Assembly: GCA_032622095.1 (NCBI GenBank) | Contig: CP136061.1 | Coordinates: 2,976,001-3,040,000 of the forward strand | Direction of reading: 5' to 3' | Source: Siphonodentalium dalli | Taxonomy: Eukaryota > Mollusca > Scaphopoda > Gadilida > Siphonodentaliidae | Length of the DNA stretch: 64,000 bases | Shown: one piece after another, positions 1 to 11,090 of the stretch | Layout of the letters: each line of letters opens with the position of its first letter | Numbering within the stretch: the first letter of the stretch is position 1 | The notes under the pieces: model-generated | Told to the model about the DNA's origin: nothing | Databases searched by the model: none | What the model saw: the letters and a program-made list of their open reading frames with translations, nothing else | Made by a program: the position numbers and the translations under genes

Positions 1-539
1 ATGTCAGCGCTTATCTGCAACTAGTCACGACTCATGTCAGAATTCGCTGTTTTATGAAAAAGTCACTCTTAAAATGCACCCAAATCGGTCAAATTATTTC
101 GATAATTCTGTGTCTGAGTGAGGCTGAGAGTTGAGACTGACTACTGCATGTACCTGGCCTGCAGTCAAAGGTCAGTGATTCCAACTTTGGTGTACACCCT
201 TGATTAAATTATAAACACAGCTTTGTGCCGGTGTTTGTAACAACACAGGCAGTGGTAGTTTTATAAAAAAAAGGACTATAAGTAAGAATAAAGTCCAGGT
301 ATATAAGTAATTCTGTAGCAGAAATCACGAAATTTTAAAACATTATTTATTTGTACACACTTGTGCAATTTATGTACTACACACGCTTTATATATAGTTC
401 ACAACATCAAGATATATATTGCTTCCTTCTTTGAACACCACTCGTTCCTTGAAATGTGTATTTTGAAGAAGTAAATTTGTTAAAAAATTGTGTCTGTTAC
501 AGAGGTCGCCATTACAATGGTTGTACTCGAATGGGGAAC
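1..539. other. no feature recognised
   Basis: This AT-rich stretch shows no coding frame that resembles a known protein, no splice-bounded exon and no repeat that I can match elsewhere in the window. Confidence 0.5.
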
Positions 540-1472
540 TAGCTAGAACGGTAAGGATTTCGGCCAATTTGACGACATGGGTGGGTGGCCCGCTCCAAAT
601 ATCCCATATAGACACCCTACCCTCATCCCTGGAGGGTACCACCCTGCTGGGGTGAGAATGGGGTATGGAGCATTTTATTCATTATTCGCAAAAACATGCA
701 TATGTTGGTCAATATTACGGCATGTGTAGGTGTCCCGCCCCAAATACCCCATATAATGGGGTATGGACCGTTATCGAGAACGGTAAGGATTTCGGCCAAT
801 ATGACGTCATTGGTGGGCGGCCCGCCCTCAAATATAGTCATAGAAACACCCCCACCCTTACCGCGGGTGAAAATGGGGTCCGGTGGGGGTGCGGTGTTTC
901 TATGGGGGGCATTTGGGATGTGCCACCCACCGTTCTCGAAAATGGTCCATACCCCTTTTCACCCCCTCGGGGTGGCACCTCCGGTGAGGGTGTTTCTAGG
1001 GGGTAGTTGGAGCGGCTACACACACTGCTGACGTCAAATTGACCGAAATTCTTACCGTTCTCGAAAATGGTCCATACCCCATTTTCACCTCCTGGGGTGG
1101 TTCCCCCAGCGTTCAGGGGTGGGCTGTTTCTATGGGACATTTGAGCGGGCCATCCATCCATGCCGTCAATTGGCCGAAATCCTTACCAATCTCGAAAATG
1201 GTCCATATCCCACGTTCACCCCATCGGGTGGTAGCCCCCCCCCCCCCGGATGTGAGGGGTGGGGTGTTTCTATGGTTTATTTGGGGCGAGCCACCCACCC
1301 ATACTATCAAATTGGCCGAAATCCTTACAGTTCTCCAAAATATTCCATACTCCACCCCCTCAGTGTGGCCGTTACCCTCCCCCGGGTGAAGGCTGTGGTG
1401 TCTCTGATAGGTATTTGGGCGGGCCACCATCCCATGCGTCAAATTGACCGAAAGAGACCTTTTTGTGAATAA
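540..1472. repeat. GC-rich ~130-142 bp tandem repeat with a strand flip
   Basis: Six or seven diverged copies share the words GGCCGAAATCCTTACC, AATGGTCCATACCCC and GGGTGTTTCTATGG. Copies from about 540 to 876 read in the complementary orientation (CGGTAAGGATTTCGGCC), and copies from about 890 to 1472 read in the forward one, so the array turns round near 880. Successive forward landmarks at 1041, 1172, 1314 and 1446 give spacings of 131, 142 and 132. Long open frames on both strands here come from the low stop-codon density of the GC-rich unit and are not genes. A run of C at about 1235-1247 lies inside one copy. Confidence 0.85.
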
Positions 1473-1810
1473 GGAATCAGTTTCAAAAGTCATGTTCGTG
1501 TCTAACGTGTCAATCTAATCAGTCCGATCCCGCCATGCTCTCAGCCGCCAAATCGACATCCGAACGAGCGAATTGCAAACAGACATATATAGCAAGAAAT
1601 CATCCATCACACTGGCACATATTTTGTTAGAATTTATCTCATAAGTACCCACATCGCCACCCCGAATTCCACTAAGGCTCTCCTGCATATACATTGAGTG
1701 GCAAACGCCCGCGCATAAACGCCTCCCCAATTCAAAATAAACACTCCCATATTCACGAAGAAACAACATCAATATTGGGCGAATAATATCGGCCGAATAA
1801 TTAAACCCAA
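1473..1810. other. no feature recognised
   Basis: An 85-codon minus-strand frame (1515-1772) is open but matches no family I know and has no convincing start or splice context. I see nothing else. Confidence 0.4.
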
Positions 1811-2178
1811 AAAACTAGGTTTTAGTCAAACCTGGGGTAGGGTGGTTTAACTTTGAATTTGTTTTCAAAGTATATTTAAAGGTGTATGTTCGAGGCGAGA
1901 CGTATGGTACGTATAAATAATATACCTAAGCTTATACTGATGATTATATAGCCAATTCACCACAAACAATTAGTAATATTACCATAACTTTATCACGTTA
2001 ATAAAACCTAGTTTCAACTTAAACTGAGTTTATCACAAAACTTGGTTTAAGTACGCTAAAACCCAGTTTTACTCCCATAAACCTGGTTTAACTACTGTAA
2101 AACCAAGTTTAAACCCTACTTAAACCTAGTTTAAACTGGAGTTAAACCTGGTCTAGAATAAAACATAGTCTAAACCAG
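1811..2178. repeat. cluster of AAACCTGGTTTAA-type words
   Basis: The half-palindromic word AAACCTGGTTT and its variants (AAACCTAGTTTAA, AAAACCCAGTTTT, AAACCAAGTTTAAA) occur about ten times at irregular spacing, densest at 1,990-2,165. The words are scattered in both orientations and do not form a fixed-period tandem array. Confidence 0.7.
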
Positions 2179-2179
2179 A

Positions 2180-2526
2180 GATGCCGATTCGGACCAGTAT
2201 GTCGTGCCTCAAATCCAGCATTATTGAGCGAATTTATTGCCGTTGATCATAGACAATGAGCAGTATACATCTTAGAACAATTTGCCTGCTTGCATATGTC
2301 CGTCATGAAATTTGATGAATGTCCTTTTGACTATGGGTTTTGTGCAGTACCAGTATTCATATTTCTCTGGATTAACCAATGCGTCTTTGTCACTCTGGTT
2401 GAATAATGACAATGCTGTAGGTGCGTGTTTTATGATAGTTCTCAATGATTTCACTGGACAATTATTCCCAGCTTCTGGAACAGCATACATGCGTTTATCT
2501 TGAGGTGATTCTTGCTTACAAGACAT
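2180..2526 (-). pseudogene. DUF3504 / Crypton-like tyrosine recombinase fragment, broken
   Basis: The minus-strand frame from 2526 reads ...DKRMYAVPE, NNCPVKSLR, LFNQSDKDALVNPE, YWYCTKPIVKRTF. This is the order of motifs in the DUF3504 domain, a Crypton-derived tyrosine-recombinase fold found in QRICH1/ZMYM-like and KCTD1-like proteins. The frame ends near 2272. A shift of frame near 2,300 restores the next conserved block (CKQANCSKMYTAHCL, then STAINSLNNAGFEARH). In that block the Arg expected after His-Cys-Leu, the catalytic box-II arginine of tyrosine recombinases, is a TGA stop at 2247-2249. This fits a CGA to TGA change. The distal His/Tyr motifs are not recognisable. At least one frameshift and one nonsense codon make it a pseudogene. 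It could come from a Crypton element or from a host multi-exon gene; pieces at 2,760-3,710 might be its upstream exons. Confidence 0.72.
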
Positions 2527-2759
2527 ATGTTTTTGATATCTCCATTACTATATTTGTACTAAGCTTCCTTAAGATTGGTGCATAACAAAAACTGTTTGGA
2601 TATATTTCATACATAACTCCGCAAACATTGGCACTGAATTATGACAGATGCATATATTAGAACAGGGCAGTTTTTGTTTTCACTTAAACCGTTGTTACGT
2701 TTTGTTTTCCAATATCGATTCTCACTTATTATAATAATGCGTTGAACTTACCCACTTAC

Positions 2760-2879
2760 ATATTGGTCCACCTCCATTTGGCACACTCGTTTCTTCGCTA
2801 TTCCCTTCACTGGCTACAGTTGTTTCTGTTGGTCCACTCTTGTCGGCACTGGAAGTACTTGTAGTATCATCTTGGCATT
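2760..2879 (-). pseudogene. possible Ser/Thr-rich exon upstream of the DUF3504 fragment
   Basis: The minus strand is open for about 40 codons and encodes a Ser/Thr/Glu-rich low-complexity peptide (DDTTSTSSADKSGPTETT and onward). It is followed directly by a GTAAGT donor (2754-2759), and a second GTAAGT lies 8 nt further on. The 5' acceptor is weak. It has the strand and place expected for a linker exon ahead of the recombinase fragment, but no homology supports it. Confidence 0.3.
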
Positions 2880-3296
2880 CTTGTAGTCATTCATTATTAA
2901 GTTGGTTAACAGTAACATTAAAATAAAAAATAAAAAATATATTTAGATTTGTGATTCAGCATATACATTTAGACTGTAATTATATTAGGAAACCAAGATG
3001 AAGATTATTCCTTAATAAATAGCGTGTATTATATGTTACATTGTTCCTGGTGCGATAAACAGGAAACTCGTTCACATTTATTTTATCTAGTAGGCCTACT
3101 AGTTCAGTTATTGAAATTGATAACAAGAATTTTGTCAATTTCAGTTTTTGCAATTCAATTGCATCCAATTTGGTCCAAAAATAATTTGTCTTGAAGTTAA
3201 AACAATGTCATTATTTGATAAATTAAAACTAAAGGTCCTTTTAACTTAAGAATATGGATCTTTTGATTTAGTTAATAAAGGGTGCGATAAAGTGAG

Positions 3297-3710
3297 TACA
3301 AACCTATCTGTCTCAGCAGTTTCAGCAAGTTGTTCCACATCAGGTTCAGGTATATGATGATTATTATTATTATTATGTAAAGTTATTCATTGTTCTCCTT
3401 GGGCTCGCAATACTGTGTTCGGAAGTTCAGTCTTGCACGAGTTGCAGATGAGTCTATCACTGGCATCAGTTGGTCATATATAACATTTCTTCATCGTCTA
3501 TCATTGGAATATTAGCAAATAAATGGCATTTCCCCCTGGTCTAACATAAGGTAATTGATTGATTTTGAAAGCTGCATCGATATCATCTTGGTTGTTGGCA
3601 TCACCAAACAGAAATAATAGTTCTGGGTCAAACCCGAATTCACCGACCTCCATTATGATACACCTAAGTCTAAAGCTCAGAATACTGGAATAACGTTTTT
3701 GTCTCCTCAA
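3297..3710 (-). other. short coding-like fragments, minus strand
   Basis: Three minus-strand pieces look weakly coding. One at 3501-3710 reads MEVGEFGFDPELLFLFG. One at about 3,400-3,480 reads SSATRARLNFRTQYCEPKEN. One at about 3,310-3,350 reads PEPDVEQLAETAETD and ends in AG|GTTTGT. They share strand with the DUF3504 fragment but I do not recognise them, and no clean set of splice sites links them. Confidence 0.2.
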
Positions 3711-4284
3711 AATTTCTCTCTTTTAGAGTCCGTACATATGAAAGCATCGTCATTCGCGTGCAGGTAACCAGGTGAGACGATCAGGTGGGCTAAGGTGGAA
3801 AGGGTGTACTGGGGTGGGCGTAGTTTTTGGCTTTGAGTTTTATTGAAAAATGAAAACAAAACACAAAAGTTGTGCTAGTTTAGCCGTGCATTTCGCAACG
3901 AAACGTCGCAAATACGACCAAATTTATACTCTATAAACAGCTTGGGAATGTTTATTTTATTGGGGCATTGTCTTTATTTGGATATTTATTTATAATTCTT
4001 TTTTTGGCTTTCATACCGTACGTGAAAATAAATGTGTACTGCGAAGCAAGTGCGAAGAAAGTAGCGTCCTTAGATACTATGCAACGGACTACAAATATCA
4101 TTGCGCGCAGGTACTGTTGTGTCGTTTTTGTTGCACTGATAAAATCTCGACCTAATGTAATTATCCGATATAATTACATTAACTTTGATAAACTCAACGG
4201 CAATTTACTATAGAGTATGAAGTGGTTGTAATTATTAATCAATAATCAGCATTGCCCCCAAAAAAATATTGTGAGGTGAATATG
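3711..4284. other. no feature recognised
   Basis: The only sizeable frame (3968-4213, plus) begins with TTG rather than ATG. It has a hydrophobic start but no homology or gene context. Confidence 0.4.
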
Positions 4285-4687
4285 TACTCTCCAAAACTCC
4301 ACACTCAAAACAAAGTTAGTTAATACATTTTAGTCAACTCTTAGCTAAACTATTGGGACAAATCATCCTACTAAATAATTGGTAACTAAATATGGACTAA
4401 CCACTGACTTGTCAATTCTTAACTAAACTATTGGATCAAACTCCTGACTAACTTGAGTAACTAAATATATACTTATAAATGAAGGTAAATAACTCTAATT
4501 AACTTATTATGGTTAACTAAATATAGACTAACTAAATGTGGTAACTAATTGTAGAAAAATGAACATGAGATAACTCATTTTCCTCCCACACAAATTTAGT
4601 TAATTGTAACTCAATCAATTGAGTCAAAATCAATTAGTTAACTACTAACCCAATATTTGTTCAGATTGTATCTCAATATGCGACTAG
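4285..4687. repeat. TAGTTAACTAA / ACTCAATTGAGTCA word cluster, left part
   Basis: Short words of the type AGTTAACTAA, CTAAATATGGACTAAC and CAATTGAGTCA recur at irregular spacing. The same word style resumes at 7,236 after the LINE, so one AT-rich word cluster was split by the LINE insertion. Confidence 0.6.
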
Positions 4688-6712
4688 TCACTGGGTTATA
4701 CAATGACATCTGGACTCATTAAATCCTCTATTACTAAGCAAGAATTATACTCTAATAAACTGAAGGCACCTTCAGAAACAAATAAAATCGCCTATTTAAA
4801 TTATCGTCAATTATACAATAAACTAATAAGGAAATGTAAAAATAATTATTACTGCGATAGCCTAGAAAAAAATAAGAATGATATAAAAAACACATGGAAA
4901 ATTCTTAAAAACGCAATCAATAAAAATCAAAAATCATGTAACTACCCTCAGACATTTAATGATAACGATACAGAGCTATCTGACCCGAACATAATAGCCG
5001 AAAAATTCAATGACTACATTTCAAAAATCGGTCGAAACACCAGCAACTCCATACACACTGAAAACGATGCAAATTTCACTGATTATCTTCGAGACAGGCA
5101 AATAAACGCACTCGAAATCGAACCTACATCGATACAGGAAATAATATTGACATGCTATACTATGAAAGGGAAAATGAGCAAAGATTACAACGGCATATCG
5201 ACCGCACTTATGAAAGAGAGTATCTTCACAATAGCCACACCACTTAAGCATATATTTAACCTATCGTTCGAACAGGGAATATTCCCAGCTAAAATGAAAG
5301 TTTCCAAAGTAGTCCCCATTCCTAAAATAAATAACTCAAAGGAAATAACAAACTACCGCCCAATCAGTATCCTGCCATCGTTCTCTAAACTACTTGAAAA
5401 AATAATGCAAAAACGACTAGTAGATTTTCTAAATGAACATGAAATCTTGTATAAACACCAATATGGATTTAGACCAAATCACTCAACTTTTCACCCGATT
5501 TTGCACCTTCTAGACCATCTCGTTAAAAATAATGATAAACCGACACGGGATTCCACCTTAGCTGTATTTATTGATTTATCTAAAGCATTCGATACGATCG
5601 ACCACGACATACTGATATCGAAACTGGAACACTATGGCATCAGGGGTGTAGCAATGTCATGGTTCCATAGTTATTTGAATGCGCGGAGGCAATACGTTGA
5701 ATATGGTGGGACTACTTCTAACCTTATGAACACTTCCTGTGGGGTCCCCCAAGGCTAAATTATTGGGCCGATTATTTTCTTAATATACGTGAATGATATG
5801 GTAAATTCTACAACAATAGACATTTTATCGTATGCCGATGACACAACACTGTTTACAAGCGGTAAAGATGGCGAACTGGTACAAAGTTACGTCAACAATG
5901 AATTAGCCAATGTATCAGACTGGTGCTGCTGTAATAAACTCTCAATTAATATTAATAAAAGCAACTACATGCTTTTACACCCCCAAAACAATGATCAAAA
6001 GTGGAATACTTTGAAATTAAAGCTAAATAACACTCAATTGAACCGAATAGGGAATCTTGGACATGAATCATCGGCAAAATTTCTAGGTATTCACATTGAT
6101 GAGAACTTGACATTCAAAAAGCACATATCCATAATCTGCTCAAAATTATCACATGCAATCTACTGCATCAATAAGGTGAAACATTTTTTCCCAAGTAAAG
6201 CATTGAAAACATTGTACTATGCACTGATTCAAAGCCACTTAGTTTATGGAATCCAAATATGGGGTCATGTTCCGGAAGTCAAGAAAATATTCCTATTACA
6301 AAAAAGAGCAATGCGTATAATATGCAATAAGAAGTATAGGAGTCACACAGATCCACTCTTTAAAAGAGAGAATATCTTGAAAATATATGACTTACACACC
6401 CTCAATTCCTCCATTTTCATGCATGACTGGTGTTATAACCGCCTGCCTGCGTCTTTTGGAATGATGTACAATAAACGAGCAAAATCAACACCAAGACACC
6501 CGAATCCCGTACTGTTAGAACTACCTAGAACTGACTGGTCAGGTAAATTGCCACACCACGCCTACCCCACAACATGGAACAACATGGAAAAAGACTATAC
6601 ATCTTACCAAAGCAGGCACACGTTGTAGAAGCGCTTACAGATAGCAATGCTTAGAAATTACCAAGAAAATGAATGCTGTAAAAACAAAGGATGCCCCGAC
6701 TGTGCTCTATAA
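4688..6712 (+). pseudogene. LINE ORF2 reverse transcriptase, two in-frame stops
   Basis: One reading frame runs about 675 codons and copies RNA into DNA in intact relatives. Visible RT landmarks are NYRPISILPSFSKLLEK (~5,350), HQYGFRPNHST (~5,460), FIDLSKAFDTIDHD (5,567 on, first catalytic Asp), GVPQG (to 5755), YVNDM (~5,790) and YADD (5831-5842, catalytic Asp pair). After RT comes the usual FLGIHID and YALIQSHLVYGIQIWG tail, then a terminal Cys cluster (ECCKNKGCPDC) before TAA at 6710-6712. TAA at 5756-5758 sits where relatives have Ser in GVPQGS. TAG at 6626-6628 cuts off the last 27 residues. No frameshift is present over 2 kb, so inactivation is recent or mild. The endonuclease domain and ORF1 are missing. 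Confidence 0.9.
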
Positions 6713-7205
6713 ATAATATGAATATTCATTGTAAAACTCGATGCAAAATCATAATTGTTCTCGACACTAACATACATATAAACATTACATATATGTAATA
6801 CTGTTAATTTTATTATCCCAACACCTCACTCAACAAACAAAACAAAAAAAGACTTTCCAGCGATATATATAGCTAATTCCTATCTTACTTACTTAACTAA
6901 AGACGGCGGTATCTTACAATTCGTCTGGATTGTCTCACAACCGCACCAATACTGGTCTGTGATATGCCCCAAAACTAGTTTCTAGTTAGTTTCATACACG
7001 AGAATACATGTAGTCTGTACGTATGCGTGGATAAAAAAAAAAATACAAGCCATCTATATATATGCAAATAATTATAGTGATACTTGTTTTAGGGGGTAGC
7101 AGGAAGACAGCCCGATAGGGCTAGGCTAACCCCCAACAATATATACAGCATTTATATTATTATATGTTACTGTCATTGTATTATTCATGTGTATATTGTA
7201 AATTA

Positions 7206-7235
7206 TCCTATCCTATCCTATCCTATCCTATCCTA
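7206..7235 (+). repeat. (TCCTA)6 LINE 3' tail
   Basis: Six perfect 5-bp units end the LINE. Short microsatellite tails in place of poly-A are usual for CR1/Jockey-related elements and mark the 3' end of reverse transcription. Confidence 0.85.
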
Positions 7236-7362
7236 CAATTAAGTAATATTAAGTAGCCTTTAACTAAAATTGAGTTATGTATGAATATATAAATTGGGTC
7301 ATAATTAGATAAAAAGTGACTACATATTGGGTCAAAAGTGACTCAATTGGGTCACCCTAGCT
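7236..7362. repeat. word cluster, right part
   Basis: Words such as ATTGGGTCA, GACTCAATTGGGTCA and AAGTAATATTAAG continue the cluster at 4,285-4,687 on the other side of the LINE. Confidence 0.55.
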
Positions 7363-7818
7363 TTACTTAAAACACAAAAAGTATGAAAAACGTCTATATA
7401 TAACAAATTTGGTCTTCCGGTGGTGAAATAAGTGTTTAGTAAAGCTATAAAACAATACACCAAAAGATTATTTTTCTGTTTCTTCAATACTATATATGTA
7501 TAGATGCCCTTGTAATATATAAAACAAATCATGAAAATGGAGGGCATAGTCACAAGACACGCATCAATTTACAATTTGCATGGATTGGGTGATGATCACG
7601 AAAACAAGAATCTGAACCTGAAAATTGTCTAATTGACCCCCACTGTCATCACATCCCTGAGTGGATCACGAATTAGTTTTTGACAGCCTATGGCGACGTA
7701 ATACATTTAGCACTCGACTGATTGGACTAGGGTGGGGCTACACAAGTGTATGGTATAAACACCATCGCATCTGCATTTGATCAAAACATAAGTTGCACAG
7801 ATTAAAAAATGTACATAC
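7363..7818. other. no feature recognised
   Basis: No coding frame with homology or splice context is visible here. Confidence 0.4.
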
Positions 7819-7905
7819 TGTTGGACAAACTTCATAATAATTCCGCCATTTATTCATATGTTGATCATGAAATCCAACATCCATATAGGACTGGCATTGA
7901 CTGTC
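7819..7905 (-). CDS. candidate internal exon, 29 codons
   Basis: On the minus strand a good acceptor (TTTATTTTCAG, ending at 7906) is followed by 87 nt that are open only in phase 0, then a GTATGT donor (7811-7818 region). The peptide runs from DSQCQSYMDVGFHDQ to RNYYEVCPT and is unrecognised. The exon just upstream (7,984-8,064) does not join in phase, which counts against a simple gene. A related acceptor junction (TTTTCAGGACTTCC) occurs on the minus strand near 20,115-20,160, so this may belong to a repeated gene or transposon remnant. Confidence 0.25.
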
Positions 7906-7983
7906 CTGAAAATAAAGTAACTATCTCATATACTATGAACATGTCAAAACACGAATGAGAAGAGTAAAATGAATAAAACTTAC

Positions 7984-8064
7984 AATTGAACGCAGAGACG
8001 TATTCGTCGTAGCCACGTTCTTCCAAAAGACCCATTCTCGTCAGCCATTGTTTACAACCATTAA
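7984..8064 (-). CDS. candidate exon with GTAAGT donor
   Basis: The minus strand shows a well-placed ATG (ACAATGGCTGACG at 8048) or an acceptor (ACATGTAG at 8065) before an open stretch that ends at a consensus GTAAGT donor (7978-7983). Two frames are open. One begins MADENGSFGRTWLRR from the ATG. The other reads CKQWLTRMGLLEERGYDEY from the acceptor. Neither splices in phase to the candidate at 7,819-7,905, and neither matches a family I can name. Confidence 0.25.
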
Positions 8065-8334
8065 CTACATGTAAGCCTATGACGAAACATATGTGGGACT
8101 CCAGACGATTTAAAATATGCCGGTAAGATAAATCTTAAAACAAGAATCTGATTAGTGCATGTTGTCAAAGAGAAGCTATGTGATTGGTCTAAACTTTGGT
8201 TACAAATTTTATTTTATAAAACGACTGCATTCAACCCAATTTTCTTTCACGGAAATATTAATTATTAAAGTGGGCAATAATATACGCGCAGTAACAAAAA
8301 GACCAGGAACGTATTAAAAAAATAAATAAATAAA

Positions 8335-8870
8335 GCAAGACTAAACTAAATTGGGTTAAAGTTGGGTCAAATTGCAGAAGCTGGATTCAATTGTTGGGTT
8401 AGATTGTCGGGTTAGATTGCTTTAGTTAATAGCCACTGGGTTTCAGTTGCACTTTGATGAAGATTTGCTGGATATGAGTTCTCTTTGTCATATGTTTCTC
8501 TCTTTATTGGTGACAAACTCAAATGCATACACGATCGACATTATTCCATGGATCGGAGTTATTTTGGGGAAACTTAATTAATGATCATAATCTCAGATTA
8601 TTTGGTCAAAACTCGTCAATTGAGATAAATATAATTATAGATTTTGACATTTCTCTAAAACCATGTTTTGTTACTTCAAACCCAAATGATGGTCAATTTA
8701 ACCTAACAGTTGGTTACCAAGTTGGGTTACCATAACCTATTGTTATTTTTATAACCAATTAGTTTAATTAACGGCTGTAACCCAATGTTTAGTCGGATTC
8801 GGTTGATTAAACGTTGGGTTAGAGTTGCGTTATGCATTAACCCAATCTGTTTGGTGACGTTATCGATCAG
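8335..8870. repeat. TTGGGTTA / TAACCCAA word cluster
   Basis: The word GGGTTA with flanking T or A runs (TTGGGTTAAAGTTGGGTC, GTTGGGTTAGAGTTG, ATTAACCCAATCTG) recurs in both orientations at irregular spacing. It resembles the clusters at 1.8, 4.3 and 7.2 kb in style but uses a different word. Confidence 0.6.
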
Positions 8871-8969
8871 ACAATATACTACCTTTCACGATTAAACATA
8901 TAAAACTAATCAACGTCGGGCCAAAGTACACATGTTAAATAGAATGAATATCATCATGAATTATAGAAG

Positions 8970-9225
8970 CGATGGACAATCAGTCAACGCATATGTTGTA
9001 AAGCATGAATATAATTATAATTATAGTAATTATTGTGTTACAATTAGTCAATACATATGTCATATAGCATGAATACAATTATGAATTTTAGTAATAAGAG
9101 ATGACCAATCAGTTAATACATATGTTATATGGCATGAATACAATTATGAATTTTAGTAATAAGAGATGACCAATCAGTTAATACATATGTTATATGGCAT
9201 GAATACCATGAGTTTAGTAAGTATT
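8970..9225 (+). repeat. 65-bp tandem repeat, about 4 copies
   Basis: The unit contains GATGACCAATCAGTTAATAC and CATATGTTATATGGCATGAA. The last two copies are nearly identical with a 65-bp offset (GAGATGAC at 9098 and 9163); earlier copies are more diverged. Confidence 0.85.
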
Positions 9226-9525
9226 TTGTGAATAAATCACCTCGCTCTATCTCTTGTTCTGCCTGATAGAGCTATGATAGAAGACAACAGAAGCGCAGAA
9301 GACAACACCTAAGGGAGAGAAAACGCAACATATGCTCGTGCAAATACGCATATAATCGACATATAAAGCTAAATAGGTACATCATGTGATTATTTGATTC
9401 TGAAATAAGCAGATAATGTAGTCATAGCCGTTATATCGTTTTATGGCGCGAGTCACAGTGAAAACACATGTTAAATAGCATACACTGAAAAGTCGTGTTT
9501 TGGTTGATATTTGTATTGTGCGCAC

Positions 9526-9628
9526 GTAATCTGATTAGAGTCGCCTCATTATGAGTCGATAACGTGACTGACGCCCTCATTCTCAGCACATTATCGACTC
9601 AAAATGATGCGATTCTCAGCTGATTATC
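9526..9628. repeat. imperfect inverted repeat (hairpin)
   Basis: The left arm (9526-9566, including CATTATGAGTCGATAACGTG) pairs imperfectly with the right arm (9587-9628, CACATTATCGACTCAAAATG). The spacer is about 20 nt. Confidence 0.65.
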
Positions 9629-9985
9629 AACCTAAAACAAGTCATATTGCAAGCAGATAATGTGCGCATTTTCGTGAGAACAGGCGGGAAAACTGGCTAT
9701 CCTTCCAATGGCGAACACACGGAGCTGACATGCACTGAATACGAACATCGTGTTACGGATCCAAATTTCAGACTTTTTTGTGTGAAATCTCGCAGCTTTA
9801 TAAAATAACTTGGTAATTTTGAATGCGTAGGTATTATAAACCTGGAAACCACGTGATTCGCCAGCGTGTTGCAGCTTGTAAAATAATTAAACTATCAAAC
9901 CGACAGGTATGTCCCCAGATACAAATTTACCCATTTGTCAGCGGTCATACAACCGATGAAATCGTGTACAGCTCAATTAAGTCTG

Positions 9986-11090
9986 AGTCAACCGGGATAG
10001 TGACTGGTAACCGGGATAGTGGCTGGTAACAGGGATAGTGGCTGTGGAACCTGTATATATACTGGTGACCGGAATAGTGACTGGTAACAGGGAGAGTGAC
10101 TGGTAACCGGGATAGTGGCTGGGGAACCTGGATATATACCGGTAACCGGGATAGTAACTGGTAACCGGGATAGTGATTGGTAACAGGGAATGTGGCTGGT
10201 AACAGGGATAGTGGCTGTGGAACCTGGATATATACTGGTGACCGGAATAGAGACTGGTAACAGGGAGAGTGACTGGTAACCGGGATAGTGGCTGGGGAAC
10301 CTGGATATATACCGGTAACCGGGATAGTGACTGGTAACCGGGATAGTGACTGGTAACAGGGATAGTGGCTGGGGAACCGAGATAGTGACTGGTAACCGGA
10401 ATAGTGGCTGGGGAACCTGGATATATACTGGTAACCGGGATAGTGACTGGTAACCGGGATAGTAACTGGTAACCGGTATAGTGATTGGTAACAGGGATAG
10501 TGGCTGGTAACAGGGGTACTGGCTGGGGAACCGAGATAGTGACTGGTAACCGGGATAGTGATTGGTAACCGGGATAGTGACTGGTAACCGGGATATTGAC
10601 GGGTAACCGGGATAGTGACTGGTAACCTGGATAGGGATAGTGGCTGGTAACAGGGGTGGTGGCTGGGGAACCGATATAGTGACTGGCAACCGGGATAGTG
10701 ACTGGTAACCGGGATAGTAACTGGTAACCGGGATAGTGTCTGGTAACCTGGATAGTGACTGGTAACCTGGATTGTGATTGGTAACCGGGATAGTGACTGG
10801 TAACCGGGATAGTGACTGGTAACCAGGATAGTGGATGGGGAACCTGGATATATACTGGTAACCGGGATAGTGCCTGGTAACCGGGATTATGACTGGTAAC
10901 CGGGATACTGGCTGGTAACCGAGATAGTGGCTGGTAACAGGGATAGTGGCTAGGGAACCGAGATAGTGACTGGTAACCGGGATAGTGACTGGTAACCGGG
11001 ATAGTGACTGGTAACCGGGACAGTGACTGGTAACCTGGATAGTGACTAGTAACCGGGATAGTGATTGGTAACCGGGGTAGTGACTGGAAT
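9986..11090. repeat. 20-bp minisatellite, roughly 55 copies
   Basis: The unit is GACTGGTAACCGGGATAGTG with many single-base variants and some longer units (GGCTGGGGAACCTGGATATATA). Twenty is not a multiple of three, so 60 bp gives a 20-residue protein period in every frame. The minus strand is therefore open for more than 360 codons in two frames at once (YPGYQSLSRLPVTIP motifs). That pattern argues for repeat structure rather than a repetitive protein gene. Confidence 0.95.

Larger units (their letters stand above)
4688..7235 (+). mobile_element. 5'-truncated non-LTR retrotransposon (Jockey/CR1-type LINE)
   Basis: The element holds a reverse-transcriptase ORF2 without its endonuclease half, a 3' untranslated region (6,713-7,205) and a (TCCTA)6 microsatellite tail at 7206-7235. 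The 5' end lies just before the conserved W/MTSGLIKS block that separates the endonuclease linker from the RT domain, which is a typical 5' truncation. Similar word-repeat DNA abuts both ends, so the target site is clear to within a few bases. I see no target-site duplication. Confidence 0.9.

Noticed and set aside
540-1493. Several 100-126 codon frames on both strands
   Set aside because: They are read-through of a GC-rich tandem repeat; the same words appear in all frames.
3968-4213. 81-codon frame with a hydrophobic start
   Set aside because: It begins with TTG, has no homology and no promoter or splice context.
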